Shown: positions 61,661 to 64,000 of the stretch, piece after piece
Position numbering within the stretch: the stretch's first letter is position 1
Layout of the letters: every line of letters starts with the position of its first letter
From: DATAPD01 sp036265385
GTDB lineage: Bacteria > Acidobacteriota > Terriglobia > Terriglobales > Acidobacteriaceae
Assembly (NCBI GenBank): GCA_036265385.1
Contig: DATAPD010000002.1
Coordinates: forward strand, 62,001-126,000
Direction of reading: 5' to 3'
DNA length: 64,000 nt
Position numbers and translations under genes: made by a program
The notes under the pieces: generated by a model
Databases searched by the model: none
The model's input: the letters and a program-made list of their open reading frames with translations, nothing else
Told to the model about the DNA's origin: nothing

Positions 61661-63820
61661 CTAAGGCTTGACGCCGAGTTGCCAGAACAAAAAGGAATAG
61701 ATGTCTGTCTCTTCTTCAATTTGCTTGGTGACCGGTTTACCTTGGCCGTGGCCAGCTTTCGATTCGATTCTCAATAGGATCGGTCGCTCCTTACTCTGGC
61801 CATTCTTGGCTTGTGCTTGCATGAGCGCCGCCATTTTCTTCGCGTGCATCGGATCGACACGTGTGTCCGTGTCAGCGGTCATAAAGAGGATGGCCGGGTA
61901 CTCCATATCCGATTTCACGTGATGGTACGGCGAATATGCATAGATGAAATCGAACTGCTTGGGATCTTCTGCCGACCCGTACTCGGCAATCCAAAGCTTG
62001 GCGATCTGGAAGTTTTGATAGCGCAACATATCGAGCAATGGCACAGCGCAAATGACTGCGCGGAATAGATCCGGACGCTGCGTGATCATCGCTCCCATGA
62101 GTAATCCGCCATTCGATCCGCCGCGAATGGCAAGGTGATCCTTATCGGTGTATTTCTGCGCGATGAGATATTCGCCCGCAGCAATGAAGTCGTCGAACAC
62201 GTTCTGCTTTTTCTCCAGCATGCCCGCGCGATGCCAGTCTTCCCCAAACTCCGCGCCTCCGCGAAGGTTTGCCAGCGCATAGATACCGCCATGCTCCATC
62301 CATAGATATGCGCCGCGGCTGAAGGTTGGAGTTTCGCTGACGTTGAATCCGCCATACCCGGTGAGCAGGGTGGGGTTCTTGCCATTCTTCTCCAATCCTT
62401 TTTTGTGAACGATAAACATCGGGACCTTCGTACCATCTTTCGATTGGTACCACTCCTGCTTGACTTCGTAGGCGGCAGGATCAATCGAGGGCGCATCGAC
62501 CTTCGCCCATAACACAGGCTTCGGTTGTTTGAGGTCGATGCGATAAATCGAAGGAGGAACAGTAAAAGACTGAAATCCGAAAAACGCTTCATCGCGATCC
62601 CATTTGCCGCCGGAAGCGAAGATTGTGCCGATGGTCGGCAAGGCGATGTCCGAAATCTTCTTTCCGTTGAGATCGAGCAACTTTAGCTCTGAGCTCGCGT
62701 TTCGTTCATAAAGAGCGTAGAGCCGTCCACCGAAAACGGCCGCAAACTGGAGGACTGCATCGGATTGGGGCACAAGCTCTTTCCAGTTCGCACGCTGTGG
62801 GGCCGAGGCATCTACCGTGAACACGCGATAACGCGGTGCATCCTCATTACTCGTGATGTAGAGCTTGCCTTTATAAATGTCCGCGTTGTAGAGAAACTCT
62901 TTTCCCGTCGTGATCTCAAGTGGCGGAGTTCCAGCCTGGAGGTCCGCAAGATACATCTCGGTTTTCGACCAGCCCTCAAAAACAGTGATGAGAAGCCAGC
63001 GGCCGTCTTCAGACAATGCGACCGATGGAATGTCTTCCGCCTTGCGACCTTCGCCGAAGATTAATGCGTCCTTTGTGGGGTCGGAACCGAGAGCGTGATA
63101 GAAGACCTTCGAGTGATACACCTCTTCGCCCTCAGGAACCTCGCCCTTCTTGGGATGCCGCGTGTAATAAAAACCGGAGTTGTCCTTTTTCCACGCGACG
63201 CTCGCAAACCTGGTGCGTTCGATCGTGTCGGATAAAGTTTTTCCAGTCGCAACTTCAATCAGGCGCAGCGTGCTTTCCTCGGATCCGCTGGCCGATGTTC
63301 CGAATGCGACGTACTTGCCGTCTTCACTTGGAAACCACCAGTCAAGCGCCACGGTGCCATCTGTCGACATCTGATTCACGTCAACGAGTGGACGATCCTT
63401 GCCGTCGAGTCCTTCTCGCACGTAAAGAATTGGCTGGTTTTGGGTGCCCTCGCGCCGGGTGTAGAGGTAGTAGTTGCCGGCAATTTGCGGTGCGCCGATG
63501 GTCCCGATGGTTAGCAACTGGGATAAACGACTCTGGATCGCATCGCGTCGCGGTAAAGGATCCAGCAGACTTCGTGTGTAAGCCAGTTGTTGACGAACAA
63601 ATTCCTGCGTATCAGGGTTGGAGGCATTTTCGAGGTATCGATAGGGATCGACGATTTTATGACCATGAATCGTGTCCTCGACTGCTTCCGTTTTCGCTTT
63701 CGGAGGACCCGAAGTTGAAGTCGTGCTCGAAGAATCGTCAGTAATGAAAGCCATAGCTTCAATAACCGCAAAGCATGTGATGAGAAGTAAGAGAAGAAGC
63801 AAACGCAAACCTCCAAACAT
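61661..63820 (-). CDS. prolyl oligopeptidase, S9A family, exported
   Basis: A 719-residue protein from ATG 63820 (GAGGA upstream); an upstream ATG at 63826 is too close to it. The leucine-rich N-terminus is a signal. The propeller begins at VEDTIHGHKIVDPYRYLE, a family hallmark. The C-terminal hydrolase domain has Ser569 in IRGGSNGGLLMG, an Asp in TADTDTRVDPMHA and His in AGHGQGKP. Cleaves after proline in short peptides in the periplasm or outside. Second S9 enzyme of the window. No operon neighbour. Confidence 0.96.
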   Translation of the reverse strand: MFGGLRLLLLLLLITCFAVIEAMAFITDDSSSTTSTSGPPKAKTEAVEDTIHGHKIVDPYRYLENASNPDTQEFVRQQLAYTRSLLDPLPRRDAIQSRLSQLLTIGTIGAPQIAGNYYLYTRREGTQNQPILYVREGLDGKDRPLVDVNQMSTDGTVALDWWFPSEDGKYVAFGTSASGSEESTLRLIEVATGKTLSDTIERTRFASVAWKKDNSGFYYTRHPKKGEVPEGEEVYHSKVFYHALGSDPTKDALIFGEGRKAEDIPSVALSEDGRWLLITVFEGWSKTEMYLADLQAGTPPLEITTGKEFLYNADIYKGKLYITSNEDAPRYRVFTVDASAPQRANWKELVPQSDAVLQFAAVFGGRLYALYERNASSELKLLDLNGKKISDIALPTIGTIFASGGKWDRDEAFFGFQSFTVPPSIYRIDLKQPKPVLWAKVDAPSIDPAAYEVKQEWYQSKDGTKVPMFIVHKKGLEKNGKNPTLLTGYGGFNVSETPTFSRGAYLWMEHGGIYALANLRGGAEFGEDWHRAGMLEKKQNVFDDFIAAGEYLIAQKYTDKDHLAIRGGSNGGLLMGAMITQRPDLFRAVICAVPLLDMLRYQNFQIAKLWIAEYGSAEDPKQFDFIYAYSPYHHVKSDMEYPAILFMTADTDTRVDPMHAKKMAALMQAQAKNGQSKERPILLRIESKAGHGQGKPVTKQIEEETDIYSFLFWQLGVKP

Positions 63821-64000
63821 AGGCATCCTCGCTGGAGTGGGTGGGACAGGAACGGCAGGATTGCACGACACTGTCGGAAGTAGAGTAGCAGAAGTTATCA
63901 GGATTGCTCTAAAGCCGCTTTTCTGAGGATATCGAACGCGCTACTGCACGCAGTTCAGTTTTGAAACTTCGGAAGCGGGTGATATCATGCTCGTGGCAGC

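Noticed and set aside
1..64000. tRNA or rRNA genes
   Set aside because: I looked for GGTTCGANTCC-like T-arms and rRNA conserved blocks and recognised none; a dedicated covariance search would be the proper test.

Overview
The window looks like a chromosomal segment of a Gram-negative soil bacterium of the phylum Acidobacteriota (Terriglobia, Koribacter/Acidobacteriaceae-like). I infer this from the mix of families: an Oar-like TonB-dependent receptor with a carboxypeptidase-regulatory N-domain, ASPM/Hydin-type (choice-of-anchor D) repeat proteins, a sulfatase-like/TPR fusion, lpxB (hence an outer membrane), a membrane pyrophosphatase and many secreted hydrolases. No rRNA, tRNA, CRISPR array, prophage or plasmid backbone was recognised. 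No database search was possible, so family calls rest on motifs and overall sequence pattern.

Layout. 0-7 kb: a truncated POT/MFS transporter, a yggU/membrane protein/yggS cluster, an OPT transporter, a zinc-ribbon gene followed in the same frame by comF, and an HNH endonuclease. 7-12 kb: a secreted lipoprotein-carrier-like protein, an ECF sigma factor with a small membrane protein, a REP-associated tyrosine transposase (RAYT) flanked by its palindromes, and an S9 peptidase carrying in-frame palindromic insertions. 12-19 kb: a very large secreted Ig/IPT protein with a matrixin-like N-domain that lacks every zinc ligand, a small secreted partner, a zinc-ribbon membrane protein, a cupin, a BrkB-family protein and a cold-shock protein. 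19-27 kb: a frameshifted TonB-dependent receptor, a sulfatase-like/TPR protein, an SBP56-like protein and a methyltransferase. 27-36 kb: two tandem secreted paralogues, a small GNAT, an M20-like protein with altered ligands and a repeat-rich surface protein. 36-42 kb: an operon of PAS-degenerate GGDEF, motA and motB, two MacB-type permeases, and a GTGA-coupled pair ending in a MidA-type methyltransferase. 42-50 kb: repeat-rich spacer, a pseudo-M1/TPR protein, lpxB, an MsbA-like exporter, fabF and hemW. 50-64 kb: an Mpo1-like protein, a tandem PilZ protein, acyl-CoA dehydrogenase behind a TetR-type palindrome, a DUF457-like membrane protein, an amidase, hppA, an S8/S53 protease and a prolyl oligopeptidase.

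Three themes stand out. First, spacers carry at least three dispersed repeat families: REP-like palindromes tied to the RAYT gene, heptanucleotide tandem repeats of type TGACTAC that place stops in every frame on both strands, and heptanucleotide repeats of type CTGAAAC. Second, several secreted or membrane-linked peptidase-like proteins have lost catalytic or metal-binding residues (matrixin-like, M1-like, M20-like), which suggests binding or scaffold roles. Third, a degenerate GGDEF protein with an intact inhibitory-site motif is co-transcribed with the flagellar stator genes, which suggests direct c-di-GMP input into motility.
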